From Acinetobacter nosocomialis (GTDB lineage Bacteria; Pseudomonadota; Gammaproteobacteria; Pseudomonadales; Moraxellaceae): a stretch of DNA of 64,000 bases. Below the pieces are notes generated by a model, which saw only the letters and a list, made by a program, of their open reading frames with translations, had not been told where the DNA came from and ran no database searches. The stretch lies in the NCBI GenBank assembly GCA_025736915.1, contig CP107049.1, positions 3,658,001 through 3,722,000 on the forward strand. The letters are read 5' to 3'. Positions within the stretch are counted from its first letter, which is position 1, and every line of letters begins with the position of its first letter. The translations under genes were made by a program, and so were the position numbers. This document shows positions 8,606 to 17,417 of this stretch, piece by piece.

Positions 8606-9772
8606 TTAGAGGCCCGCAGCATCTTTAAGTACTTCAACTTTGTCAGTTTTTTCCCATGTAAATGCAGAGTCTGAACCTTCGCGACCAAAGTGACCATAAG
8701 CAGCTGTTTGCTTATACATTGGTTGAATTAAGTTAAGCATACGAGTAATACCAAATGGACGTAAATCAAAATGTTCACGTACTAATTGAATAATTAACTC
8801 ATCAGAAACTTTTGCAGTACCGAAAGTATTGATGGAAATAGAGGTCGGTTCTGCAACACCAATTGCATAACTCACCTGAATTTCGCATTTGTCAGCAAGA
8901 CCAGCCGCAACAATATTTTTAGCAACATAACGACCAGCATATGCAGCTGAACGGTCTACTTTAGATGGATCTTTACCAGAGAATGCACCACCGCCGTGAC
9001 GAGCCATACCACCGTAAGTATCAACGATGATTTTACGTCCTGTTAAACCACAGTCACCTACTGGACCACCGATAACAAACATACCAGTCGGGTTAATGTG
9101 GAATTTAGTAGCAGCATGGAACATTTCAGCAGGAATGATCGGTTTGATAATTTCTTCAATTACAGCTTCTTTAAGCTGAGTTTGACTAATTTCAGGATCA
9201 TGTTGAGTAGAAAGTACTACTGCATCTAAACGTACAGGTTTGCCATTTTCATAAGCAAAAGTTACCTGACTTTTTGCATCTGGACGTAACCATGGTAATG
9301 CACCTGAACGACGAAGTTCAGCTTGACGCTCCATTAAACGGTGAGCGTAAGAAATAGGAGCTGGCATAAGCACGTCAGTTTCACGACTTGCGTAACCAAA
9401 CATTAAACCTTGGTCACCGGCACCTTGATCTTCAGGTTTTTGGCGGTCTACACCTTGGGCAATTTCTGGTGATTGTTTACCAATCATATTGATGACTGCA
9501 CAAGTTGAACCATCAAAGCCTAGATCTGAATGGTGATAACCGATACCGTTAACAGTTTGGCGAACTACAGCTTCTACATCAATATTCGCAGTTGTTGTGA
9601 TTTCACCTGCAAGTACAACAGCGCCTGTTTTTACCAGTGTTTCACAAGCAACACGTGCGTATGGGTCTTCTTTTAAGATTGCATCCAAAATAGCGTCGCT
9701 AATTTGGTCGGCCATTTTATCGGGATGACCTTCGCTTACAGATTCCGAGGTAAAAACAGCGTACTCGCGCAT
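8606..9772 (-). CDS. metK: S-adenosylmethionine synthase
   Basis: Makes S-adenosylmethionine from methionine and ATP. Family signatures are clear: [17 protein letters not shown] at the N-terminus, [12 protein letters not shown], and [19 protein letters not shown] near residue 260. 388 residues, normal for the family. The ATG at 9772 has an AGGA ribosome site about 6 bases upstream. Monocistronic between terminator and divergent spacer. I looked for a SAM-type riboswitch in the leader and did not recognise one. Confidence 0.98.
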   Translation of the reverse strand: MREYAVFTSESVSEGHPDKMADQISDAILDAILKEDPYARVACETLVKTGAVVLAGEITTTANIDVEAVVRQTVNGIGYHHSDLGFDGSTCAVINMIGKQSPEIAQGVDRQKPEDQGAGDQGLMFGYASRETDVLMPAPISYAHRLMERQAELRRSGALPWLRPDAKSQVTFAYENGKPVRLDAVVLSTQHDPEISQTQLKEAVIEEIIKPIIPAEMFHAATKFHINPTGMFVIGGPVGDCGLTGRKIIVDTYGGMARHGGGAFSGKDPSKVDRSAAYAGRYVAKNIVAAGLADKCEIQVSYAIGVAEPTSISINTFGTAKVSDELIIQLVREHFDLRPFGITRMLNLIQPMYKQTAAYGHFGREGSDSAFTWEKTDKVEVLKDAAGL

Positions 9773-10298
9773 GAAAGTCCTATCTTGGTTATTTCAAAAA
9801 GACATAATATGTTACATCGACTTGAGCTTGAGGACCAGTTCATACTGACTAAAAAGCATGAATTTATTTCATTTCTACTATGTTTTAATTGATAAGTGTA
9901 TCAGTGAAATTGATATAGTCATCTGATAATTAAATATTTTTATAATAGACGACGCTCATAACGCATAAATTTTAAGCATTTGATTTTGCGAAAAAATTAA
10001 TCAACAAAATTTAGACTGTGAAGTGAAATAGTACAAATAAGAAAGATAAATTCATATTTATATGCTTTTTATAAACATCAAATGCCTACAACAGTTCATT
10101 AAACAATAGCGATAAAACGTATTGTTTTATGCAACTTAAGAATCTAAATGTTTTTTGAGTAACCAAGAAATGGTTAAAAATAAAGAAATATACAGTGTTG
10201 GGGTTTACCCTTAGACGTTTTTTTAAGACAATATAGCGGCATTGAATGGTTATTCATCTTCTTCTTTTCATCAATCTATTAAAATTGGATTCTGATCT
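9773..10298. other. Intergenic spacer between metK and tkt
   Basis: A divergent, AT-rich spacer of 526 bp that should carry both promoters. It holds one modest inverted repeat (AAACAATA at 10101-10108 with TATTGTTT at 10120-10127, 11-base loop) of unknown meaning. No credible ORF, tRNA or riboswitch seen. Confidence 0.5.
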
Positions 10299-12287
10299 AT
10301 GACGACCCCTTTAAACGAACGTCGTATTGCAAACGCAATTCGTGTATTGGCAATGGATGCTGTGCAACAGGCAAACTCAGGGCATCCAGGTGCTCCAATG
10401 GGGATGGCAGATATTGCTGATGTCGTCTGGCGCGAGTTTTTAAATCACAACCCAACTAATCCACAATGGGCAAACCGTGACCGTTTTGTTTTGTCAAATG
10501 GCCATGGCTCAATGTTGCAATATGCTTTGCTTCATTTAACAGGTTATGATCTTTCAATTGAAGATTTAAAACAATTCCGTCAATTGCACTCAAAAACTCC
10601 TGGTCACCCTGAATATGGTTATGCACCAGGCATTGAAACAACGACTGGTCCTTTAGGTCAAGGTATTGCAAACGCTGTTGGTTTTGCGTTGGCAGAAAAG
10701 ACTTTAGCTGCTCAGTTCAATAAAGATGACTTAAAAGTAGTTGATCACTTCACTTATTGTTTCTTGGGTGATGGCTGTCTAATGGAAGGTATTTCTCACG
10801 AAGTATGTTCATTGGCAGGTACTTTACAGCTTGGTAAATTGATTGCTTATTATGATGACAACGGCATTTCAATTGATGGTGAAGTAGAAGGTTGGTTCAG
10901 TGATGACACTGAAGAGCGTTTCAAAGCTTATGGTTGGCAAGTTCTTCGTGTAGATGGCCATGATGCTGATGCTATTCGTCAAGCAACAGTTGAAGCTAAA
11001 GCAGAAACTCAAAAACCAACGATCATTATTTGTAAAACAATTATTGGCTTAGGTTCTCCAAACAAACAAGGCAAAGAAGACTGTCACGGCGCGCCATTAG
11101 GTAAAGATGAAATTACCTTGACTCGTGAAGCTTTAGGCTGGACTGAAGAAGCATTTGTTATTCCTGCTGATGTATATGCTGCATGGGATGCTAAAGCAAA
11201 AGGTAATGAAGCTGAAGCAGCTTGGAATGAAGTATTCGCTCAATACCAAGCAAAATATCCAACAGAAGCAGCTGAGTTACTTCGTCGTATTAGCGGTGAT
11301 TTACCAGCAGAGTTTTCAGCTCAAGCAGATGCATTTATTCGCGAAACAAATGCTAAAGCTGAGACTGTAGCAACTCGTAAAGCAAGCCAAAACACATTAC
11401 AAGCATTTGGTCCTTTATTACCTGAATTATTAGGTGGTTCTGCGGACTTAGCTGGTTCTAACTTAACACTTTGGAAAGGTTGCCAAGGTGTTCAAGAAAA
11501 CCCAGCTGGTAACTACGTGTACTATGGTGTACGTGAGTTCGGTATGACTGCAATTGCGAATGGTGTTGCATTACATGGTGGCTTTATTCCTTACGTTGCA
11601 ACATTCTTAATGTTTATGGAATATGCACGTAACGCAGTGCGTATGTCTGCATTGATGAAACAACGCGTGATTCATGTTTATACACATGACTCAATCGGTT
11701 TAGGTGAAGATGGTCCAACACACCAACCAATTGAACAAATTGCTTCTTTACGTGGTACACCAAACCTAAATACTTGGCGTCCTGCTGACACTGTTGAAAC
11801 AGCAATTGCTTGGAAATCTGCTTTAGAGCGTAAAGATGGTCCTACAGCACTTATTTTCTCTCGTCAAAACTTGCCTTTCCAAACGCGTACTGAAGAACAA
11901 ATTCAGAATGCAGCAAAAGGTGGTTATGTTCTTGCTCAAGAGAAAGGTGAGTTGAAAGCAATTATTATTGCTACTGGTTCTGAAGTTTCTTTAGCAATGG
12001 AAGCTTATGCTCAACTTGAAGGTGTTCGTGTTGTTTCTATGCCATGTGCTGAAGAGTTCATGAAACAAGATGCTGCATACCGTGAAGCTGTATTGCCAGC
12101 TCATATCCGTGCACGTGTAGCTGTAGAAGCTGCTCACGTTGACTACTGGTGGAAGTTTGTTGGTCTTGATGGCAAAGTAATTGGTATGACAACTTATGGT
12201 GAATCTGCACCAGCAAAAGATTTGTTCCAATTCTTTGGTATTACAACTGAAGCTGTAGTAGCTGCGGTAAAAGAATTAACTGCTTAA
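10299..12287 (+). CDS. tkt: Transketolase
   Basis: Thiamine-diphosphate enzyme of the non-oxidative pentose phosphate pathway. Visible marks include [13 protein letters not shown], the TPP motif GDGCLMEG...DDNGISIDG, the GPTHQPIEQ active-site loop ([11 protein letters not shown]) and [12 protein letters not shown] in the C-terminal domain. 662 residues, full length. With pgk and fba it supplies central carbon metabolism in this window; Acinetobacter does not use a full glycolytic route for glucose. A clear terminator follows. Confidence 0.98.
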   Translation: MTTPLNERRIANAIRVLAMDAVQQANSGHPGAPMGMADIADVVWREFLNHNPTNPQWANRDRFVLSNGHGSMLQYALLHLTGYDLSIEDLKQFRQLHSKTPGHPEYGYAPGIETTTGPLGQGIANAVGFALAEKTLAAQFNKDDLKVVDHFTYCFLGDGCLMEGISHEVCSLAGTLQLGKLIAYYDDNGISIDGEVEGWFSDDTEERFKAYGWQVLRVDGHDADAIRQATVEAKAETQKPTIIICKTIIGLGSPNKQGKEDCHGAPLGKDEITLTREALGWTEEAFVIPADVYAAWDAKAKGNEAEAAWNEVFAQYQAKYPTEAAELLRRISGDLPAEFSAQADAFIRETNAKAETVATRKASQNTLQAFGPLLPELLGGSADLAGSNLTLWKGCQGVQENPAGNYVYYGVREFGMTAIANGVALHGGFIPYVATFLMFMEYARNAVRMSALMKQRVIHVYTHDSIGLGEDGPTHQPIEQIASLRGTPNLNTWRPADTVETAIAWKSALERKDGPTALIFSRQNLPFQTRTEEQIQNAAKGGYVLAQEKGELKAIIIATGSEVSLAMEAYAQLEGVRVVSMPCAEEFMKQDAAYREAVLPAHIRARVAVEAAHVDYWWKFVGLDGKVIGMTTYGESAPAKDLFQFFGITTEAVVAAVKELTA

Positions 12288-12310
12288 TGATTTAACTAAG
12301 CAGAAGAAAA

Positions 12311-12330
12311 AGCGTCCTAAATAGGGCGCT
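12311..12330 (+). terminator. Terminator after tkt
   Basis: AGCGTCCT (12311-12318) pairs with AGGGCGCT (12323-12330) with one G-T pair and a 4-base loop, followed by a run of 7 T. An A-run upstream lets it act for the convergent osmC-like gene too. Confidence 0.9.
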
Positions 12331-12344
12331 TTTTTTTATAAATC

Positions 12345-12752
12345 TTAAATATTAAGCTCAGTTTGAATCGAAATATTAGAAGTTAAAAGCTTATGAATTG
12401 GGCAGCTTTCAGCAACTTTTAACAGACGTTTATGTTGATCTTCAGTAAATTCACCCTTTAAAGTAATTTTACGTTTAATGTTATTTTGACCTGCTTCCGG
12501 ATCACCATTTGGATTTAAGGATAAATCGACTTGTACATGCTCAAGCTTAATCCCTTTGTGACTTGCATACATTTCTAATGTAATTGTAGTGCAAGCACCT
12601 AAAGCTGATAATAAAAGCTGAACAGGGTTCGGAGCTGTATCTTGTCCACCTTTATCAGTTGGTTCATCTCCAAACCATTGATGACCAGATGGATCGGTAA
12701 GTGTTACTCGGTAAGGAGTAGAAGTGCTTTGTGCTTGAACAGTGTTAACCAT
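12345..12752 (-). CDS. OsmC family peroxiredoxin-like protein
   Basis: OsmC/Ohr fold, 135 residues. The two redox cysteines are at Cys54 (LGACTT) and Cys117 (ESCPIHK), with Glu60 nearby in the central helix. The HKLL ending and overall length resemble the YhfA/OsmC-like group rather than Ohr proper. Likely reduces organic peroxides in the cytoplasm, though some members are poorly characterised. Single gene, divergent from the yceI-like gene. Confidence 0.9.
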   Translation of the reverse strand: MVNTVQAQSTSTPYRVTLTDPSGHQWFGDEPTDKGGQDTAPNPVQLLLSALGACTTITLEMYASHKGIKLEHVQVDLSLNPNGDPEAGQNNIKRKITLKGEFTEDQHKRLLKVAESCPIHKLLTSNISIQTELNI

Positions 12753-12833
12753 GTTTTACCTTGTTATTTATCAATAAAATCGAAGTAAAAACCAATAAAT
12801 CTGAAGGTTTCGAATAGAAAAATATCTATACTT

Positions 12834-12839
12834 TATAAT
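12834..12839. promoter_or_regulatory. Possible -10 box in osmC-yceI divergent region
   Basis: TATAAT on the plus strand, 127 bases before the yceI-like ATG. No good -35 partner was seen, so this is only a candidate. Confidence 0.3.
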
Positions 12840-12966
12840 ATGGGTTTTGAATAACAACTGTAACGCTTTTATTGTTGCATGGATGAAACATATCGTTTTA
12901 TAAAGAATAGTGAATTTAATTACTTGATGTATACACTAACGACTATATCAATAAAGGATACGAAAA

Positions 12967-13557
12967 ATGCATCTTAAGACATTAAGCTTCGGTTTGGCAG
13001 TGGCATTGGCAAGTACAGTTACATTAGCTGCACCAGTGGACTATAAAATTGATCCAACGCATACGGCGACTGTTTTCTCATGGAATCACTTTGGTTTTTC
13101 AACACCAAGCGCTAACTTCTCGGACATCCAAGGTGTAATTAAAGTTGATAATGCTAAACCAGCAAATTCTTCTGTAAATGTGACAATTCCTTTAAGCAGC
13201 GTAAATACAAACGTACCTGCTTTAGATAAAGAATTCCAACAAGAAGCTTGGTTTAATGCAGCTAAATACCCAAATATCACTTTCAAAAGTACAAAAGTAG
13301 AAACTAAAGACAAAAAGCACTTCAAAATTACTGGTGACTTAACTGTTAAAGGTGTAACTAAGCCAGTTGTACTTGACGCTGTTTTAAACAAACAGGGTGA
13401 ACACCCAATGGCAAAAGTTCCAGCAATTGGTTTCAACGCGACAACTTCATTCAATCGTTCTGAGTTCGGTCTAGGCAGCTATGTACCGAATGTAGGTGAT
13501 AAGATCACTGTAAACATTACGACTGAAGCAACGGCAGCTAGTGCAGCTAAAAAATAA
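12967..13557 (+). CDS. YceI family periplasmic lipid-binding-like protein
   Basis: Secreted beta-barrel of the YceI family, which binds polyisoprenoid-like lipids in its cavity. A Sec signal peptide covers residues 1-21, with cleavage near LAA-PVDY. The mature part shows the family pattern: YKIDPTHTATVFSWNHFGFS at the start, KITGDLTVKGVTKPV in the middle and FNATTSFNRSEFGLG near the end. 196 residues. Exact role unknown; orthologs are often induced by stress or at high pH. Followed by a strong terminator. Confidence 0.93.
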   Translation: MHLKTLSFGLAVALASTVTLAAPVDYKIDPTHTATVFSWNHFGFSTPSANFSDIQGVIKVDNAKPANSSVNVTIPLSSVNTNVPALDKEFQQEAWFNAAKYPNITFKSTKVETKDKKHFKITGDLTVKGVTKPVVLDAVLNKQGEHPMAKVPAIGFNATTSFNRSEFGLGSYVPNVGDKITVNITTEATAASAAKK

Positions 13558-13571
13558 GTTGTAAGTTTTCT

Positions 13572-13601
13572 AAAAAAGTCCTCAATCATGAGGACTTTTT
13601 T
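13572..13601. terminator. Bidirectional terminator after the yceI-like gene
   Basis: AAAAAAGTCCTCA (13572-13584) pairs perfectly with TGAGGACTTTTTT (13589-13601), 4-base loop. It separates the convergent yceI-like and LRAT-fold genes. Confidence 0.93.
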
Positions 13602-13604
13602 TAA

Positions 13605-14201
13605 TTAGATTGGTTCTTTTTTATCTGGTTCTATAAAAACTAAAGGTTGAGAAGGATCTACATTTCTTTTTTCGGCTTTTTCTCTTAAAAATTGATAAGT
13701 TGGTACTTTCATTTTTGCCTGATCACGTAATTTCTTTTTAATATAAAGAACAAGAGCAAAGCAGGTCGTTGCTACGGTCAACATCATGCCATTCATATAA
13801 CTCATAATTGAACTTACATAGCCTATTGTGGTTAGACGATGCATCATACGTTCAACTTGGGTACTGCTTTCTATACCCGTAATTGCCCAACTACATAAAT
13901 GTTCGCAATTATTAATGATCAGATGATAATGGTTTTCGTGCATGCGTGAGCGCATACGCCGTACAACAACTTTTCCTTTGTAACGTGGAGCATCGTAAGA
14001 ACGTACATGAATTTTTTTGCCATGGGAAAAGGCATCTATTGATGTGATTTCAATAGGACGTTTTTTGATGAAATGTGCTAGGCCCGAATAATGAATAACT
14101 CGACCTCTCCCAGCGTAAATACCATGATGGCTATAGCCGAGATGTTTTACAATAAGATGAGCCCCTAAAGGGTAGCGTTTATTTGTTTGTTGCATATTCA
14201 C
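13605..14201 (-). CDS. LRAT/NlpC-P60-fold membrane protein
   Basis: Residues about 12-110 match the lecithin:retinol acyltransferase domain, a circularly permuted NlpC/P60 papain-like fold. The likely catalytic set is His26 (YSHHGIYAG), His37 (RVIHYSGL) and Cys99 (NNCEH). A hydrophobic stretch at about 126-154 probably anchors it in a membrane. Bacterial members may act as acyltransferases, phospholipases or thiol hydrolases; the substrate here is unknown. It starts at GTG with a GGAT site 5-6 bases upstream, or at the ATG two codons later. 198 residues. Confidence 0.82.
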   Translation of the reverse strand: MNMQQTNKRYPLGAHLIVKHLGYSHHGIYAGRGRVIHYSGLAHFIKKRPIEITSIDAFSHGKKIHVRSYDAPRYKGKVVVRRMRSRMHENHYHLIINNCEHLCSWAITGIESSTQVERMMHRLTTIGYVSSIMSYMNGMMLTVATTCFALVLYIKKKLRDQAKMKVPTYQFLREKAEKRNVDPSQPLVFIEPDKKEPI

Positions 14202-14383
14202 GCTGATCCAATAAAGTTTTGATCACTTTTATTAAAAGCTATCCACTATTATAACGAATATGGTTGTGTTCTAGTGTATTGATTAGGTGGAATAAGCGAC
14301 TTTCGGGTATACATCACATAAAAGCATTTTTACTTAATAAAGTGTTCTTATGAACAGAAAATGACATATGAGGTTTGTCATTA

Positions 14384-15130
14384 ATGAAAATATTAATATT
14401 ATGTATTATGAACTTTATAGTTTTTGTGCAATCTGCTTTAGCAGTAGAGTATCGACAAATTGAAAATGCTGCAGATGATCAATTTGAAGTCATTGAAATT
14501 TCTAATTTAAATCAACTACACCTGTTTTTGAAGAATCCACAAAATAATCAATATTATAAAAGCTTTGATAATATTCAGCACCAACTCAAATCATGTGAAC
14601 AGCTTACTTTTGCAATGAATGCAGGAATGTTTCATTCCGGCTTTTCTCCGGTAGGGTTGTACATTGAACAAGGGAACGTTATTCAAGCATTAAATGAAGA
14701 CAAAGGATGGGGAAACTTCTTTTTGCAGCCTAATGGGGTTTTAGCATGGAATAAAAGACAAGCTATTATATGGACAACTGAACAATATAAAGCAAAGGCT
14801 TTTCAACCCGATTATGCGACACAATCCGGCCCAATGTTAGTAATGAATGGGAAAATAAATCCCTTATTTCTAGCAAATAGCGATTCAAAGAAAATACGTA
14901 ATGGGGTAGGTATAAAAAATAATAAGCTATATTTTGTGATATCTAAAAATAGAGTGAATTTTTATAATTTCGCTGAATTTCTCCAAAAGAATTTAAAAGT
15001 AGAACAAGCTCTTTATCTTGATGGTTCTATCTCTAGTCTCTATTTGCAAAAGAATAATCGTAATGATAGAAAATTTTATATGGGACCCATTATTAGTTTA
15101 GTCAGTCATGCAGATTGTGCAGCCAAATAA
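14384..15130 (+). CDS. Secreted phosphodiester-glycosidase (NAGPA) domain protein
   Basis: Signal peptide at residues 1-20 (cleavage near ALA-VEYR). The mature domain resembles the NAGPA family, the uncovering-enzyme fold: AMNAGMFHSGFSPVGLYIE, QSGPMLVMNGKI, NGVGIKNNKLYFVIS and a terminal LDGSISSLY. Family members remove sugars from phosphodiesters, so a role on cell-surface polymers or secreted glycans is possible. I use the ATG at 14384 (GAGG 10 bases upstream); an upstream TTG at 14375 sits against the ribosome site. 248 residues; no partner gene. Confidence 0.82.
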   Translation: MKILILCIMNFIVFVQSALAVEYRQIENAADDQFEVIEISNLNQLHLFLKNPQNNQYYKSFDNIQHQLKSCEQLTFAMNAGMFHSGFSPVGLYIEQGNVIQALNEDKGWGNFFLQPNGVLAWNKRQAIIWTTEQYKAKAFQPDYATQSGPMLVMNGKINPLFLANSDSKKIRNGVGIKNNKLYFVISKNRVNFYNFAEFLQKNLKVEQALYLDGSISSLYLQKNNRNDRKFYMGPIISLVSHADCAAK

Positions 15131-15139
15131 AATGCAAAA

Positions 15140-15160
15140 AAGCCAGTACAGGACTGGCTT
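15140..15160. terminator. Terminator after the NAGPA-domain gene
   Basis: AAGCCAGT (15140-15147) pairs with ACTGGCTT (15153-15160), loop of 5, with an A-run before it and a few T after it. Shared with the convergent small gene at 15166-15396. Confidence 0.85.
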
Positions 15161-15165
15161 TATAA

Positions 15166-15396
15166 TTAATGAATAGATGGTTTTTGAATGAGTTCATTTA
15201 ACTCTTTTCGGCTATACCCACGGGAAATAAGAACTTTTTTTATTCCCATAATGACATCTTCATCTGTTGCTTGTGCGAGCGCACTTAGAAGTTGTTCATT
15301 AGTTTTACATGAGCAGTCATTTTCAACACAAGCAGTTTGATTCTTATGCTCGTTATGCTGTTGATCTGCTAAGAACAGCTTTTGCCAAAAACTCAT
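15166..15396 (-). CDS. Small cysteine-containing hypothetical protein (76 aa)
   Basis: Family not recognised. Three cysteines cluster in the middle (ACVENDCSCK), which could bind a metal. The rest is a helical acidic domain with a terminal SRGYSRKELNELI helix. No signal or membrane segment. It has its own terminator at the 3' end, shared with the NAGPA gene. Translation looks genuine, but function cannot be assigned. Confidence 0.62.
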   Translation of the reverse strand: MSFWQKLFLADQQHNEHKNQTACVENDCSCKTNEQLLSALAQATDEDVIMGIKKVLISRGYSRKELNELIQKPSIH

Positions 15397-15644
15397 AGAG
15401 CCTTCATATACAACCTAACATAGATCGAAATATAGCCAATTTAAATTAAAATACAAGTCTCTATAAGTGATAAATCCACCAGTTGAACTAGAGAATTTTC
15501 GATAGTAATGGTTGAGTTAAACGAAATTATGACGAATAGATGACTTGATATTTTTTTAAAATTTAAATACTTAATTAAAAAATTTTGAAAAATAAGGAGA
15601 TATTTAATCTCCTTATAAAATAGTGTTACATTGAAAAATTTTGT

Positions 15645-16730
15645 TTAAATCTTCTCAAGTAATACACCTGACTCAACATGATGCGTATAAGGGAACTGAT
15701 CGAATAAAGCAAACTTAGTCACTCGATGAGTTTTTGTCAGCGTTTTCAAATTTTCATATAAAGTGTCAGGATTACATGAAATGTAGATGATACGCTCAAA
15801 ACCTTGTAAAAGTTTTAAAGTTTCATCATCAATTCCTGCACGCGGAGGGTCTACAAATACGGTATCAAAGTCGTAGCTCTGAATATCAATATTTGCTTCT
15901 TGCAGACGGCGGAATTCGCGCTCACCTTGATAGGCTTGAGTAAACTCTTCAGCTGATAGACGTGCGACCTGAATATTATCGATCTGGTTTTGTTCAATAT
16001 TCCATTGAGCCGCATAAACTGATGATTTAGCAAGTTCGGTAGCAAGTACGCGTTCGAATTTTAGTGATAATGGAAGGGTAAAGTTACCGTTACCACAATA
16101 AAGTTCTAGCAAGTGTTTTTTCGAACCCTCAGCTGCATCACATGCCCATTGCAGCATTTTTTTGCAAACTTGTGCATTCGGCTGGGTAAAACTGCTTTCA
16201 ATTTGTTTGTATTTGAATGTACGGTTTAAAAGTTCAAACTCTTCTACAACAAAGTCATCGCCAATAACAACTTTCTGACCTCGGCTACGGCCCATAATTT
16301 TAATATTTAATTTTTCAGCAAGTGCTTTAGCTGTTTGTTCCCACTCCTGATTAAGTTTGCGGTGATAAATCAGGGTAACTAGCATTTCTCCACTAAGTGT
16401 TGCGAGAAAATCAACTTCAAATAAACGCTGTGAAAGTAAAGGTTCTGCTTTGAGCTCTGCTAAAAGGCGAGGCATTAAATCATTAATGCTTTTGTCTGCA
16501 ATAGGAAACTCATCTATGCGAACAACTGTTTTTTGCTTGTCTTCATCGTTACGTTCAAACATGGCATAAAACATATCATTTTCTGTATGCCAAATCCGAA
16601 ACTCAGCACGCATACGGAAATGTTGTTCAGGTGATTCAAACACTTCTAATGTAGGCGGTGTAAATTCAGAAAATTGAGTAGTAATGCGATCAATTTTAGC
16701 TTGAAGTTGTTGACGATAAGAAGAGGTCAT
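15645..16730 (-). CDS. trmA: tRNA/tmRNA (uracil-C5)-methyltransferase TrmA
   Basis: Makes 5-methyluridine at position 54 of the T-loop of tRNA, using S-adenosylmethionine. The sequence follows E. coli TrmA closely: [16 protein letters not shown] block, [23 protein letters not shown] (SAM site), [17 protein letters not shown] with the catalytic Cys, and a terminal [17 protein letters not shown] with the catalytic base. The reading frame also allows a TTG start at 16757; I prefer the ATG at 16730, giving 361 residues. Monocistronic. Confidence 0.96.
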   Translation of the reverse strand: MTSSYRQQLQAKIDRITTQFSEFTPPTLEVFESPEQHFRMRAEFRIWHTENDMFYAMFERNDEDKQKTVVRIDEFPIADKSINDLMPRLLAELKAEPLLSQRLFEVDFLATLSGEMLVTLIYHRKLNQEWEQTAKALAEKLNIKIMGRSRGQKVVIGDDFVVEEFELLNRTFKYKQIESSFTQPNAQVCKKMLQWACDAAEGSKKHLLELYCGNGNFTLPLSLKFERVLATELAKSSVYAAQWNIEQNQIDNIQVARLSAEEFTQAYQGEREFRRLQEANIDIQSYDFDTVFVDPPRAGIDDETLKLLQGFERIIYISCNPDTLYENLKTLTKTHRVTKFALFDQFPYTHHVESGVLLEKI

Positions 16731-16836
16731 AGACAAAGAAAATTTAGACAGAATCAAATAGTGAATGGTATCAAAAAAAACGCGCTTGCAGGAGCCAATT
16801 TTAGTCAGATATTCATAAAGAAATAGGATACTTAAA

Positions 16837-17310
16837 TTAGAGATGATTTAAGACGCGGTTAATAAAATCTGATTTTATTGTTCTATATTGATCATGGTCT
16901 AAATGGCTACACTCTAATTTTAATTGATTATATTCTTTCACCGAGAGTGGTGAGTCTATAAGCTTATTTCTAAATGTTAAGAAAAATGTGAATACTGAAC
17001 CAGCTACTACAACTTGAAATGCAACATCATCGTTGTTGAGTGATTCGAGCATGCAAAGCTCATCTGTTCTTAAAATATTTTGCTTCTCTATAAAATTAAG
17101 TGTTTTTAATTGCTCTATTGCAAATTCAAATTGCTCAGGCATAACTTCGATATAAATATCTAGATCACCTTTTGAAATTGCATTCGGTATTGCAGATGAA
17201 CCAATATGCTCAATTTTGGCAAATGGAAGAAGGGTGGAAATATCCTTTTGATATGAGTTAAAAAGCTGAACACAATTTTTTTGATATTGTTCTGGTTCTA
17301 AAAAGATCAT
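16837..17310 (-). CDS. GrpB family (UPF0157) nucleotidyltransferase-fold protein
   Basis: 157 residues. The diagnostic block is [23 protein letters not shown], where the GS motif and the two Asp residues are the metal site of the nucleotidyltransferase superfamily. The substrate of GrpB proteins is not established. The C-terminal half ([23 protein letters not shown]) fits the family. Single gene, facing a terminator shared with the putA side. Confidence 0.85.
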   Translation of the reverse strand: MIFLEPEQYQKNCVQLFNSYQKDISTLLPFAKIEHIGSSAIPNAISKGDLDIYIEVMPEQFEFAIEQLKTLNFIEKQNILRTDELCMLESLNNDDVAFQVVVAGSVFTFFLTFRNKLIDSPLSVKEYNQLKLECSHLDHDQYRTIKSDFINRVLNHL

Positions 17311-17370
17311 TATGAAATTCTCTAATCGATAACATTTATATATTTAAAAAATAGATTACTCGATTAAAGA

Positions 17371-17402
17371 AAAAAGCCCAAATACTGAGATTTGGGCTTT
17401 TT
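17371..17402. terminator. Terminator upstream of putA stop
   Basis: AAAAAGCCCAAAT (17371-17383) pairs perfectly with ATTTGGGCTTTTT (17390-17402), 6-base loop. Both neighbours read on the minus strand, so it ends the putA transcript. Confidence 0.92.
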
Positions 17403-17417
17403 AGACAAATTTATGTG

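Noticed and set aside
9773..9900. Possible SAM riboswitch upstream of metK
   Set aside because: No kink-turn, pseudoknot or conserved core of a known SAM class could be recognised in the leader.
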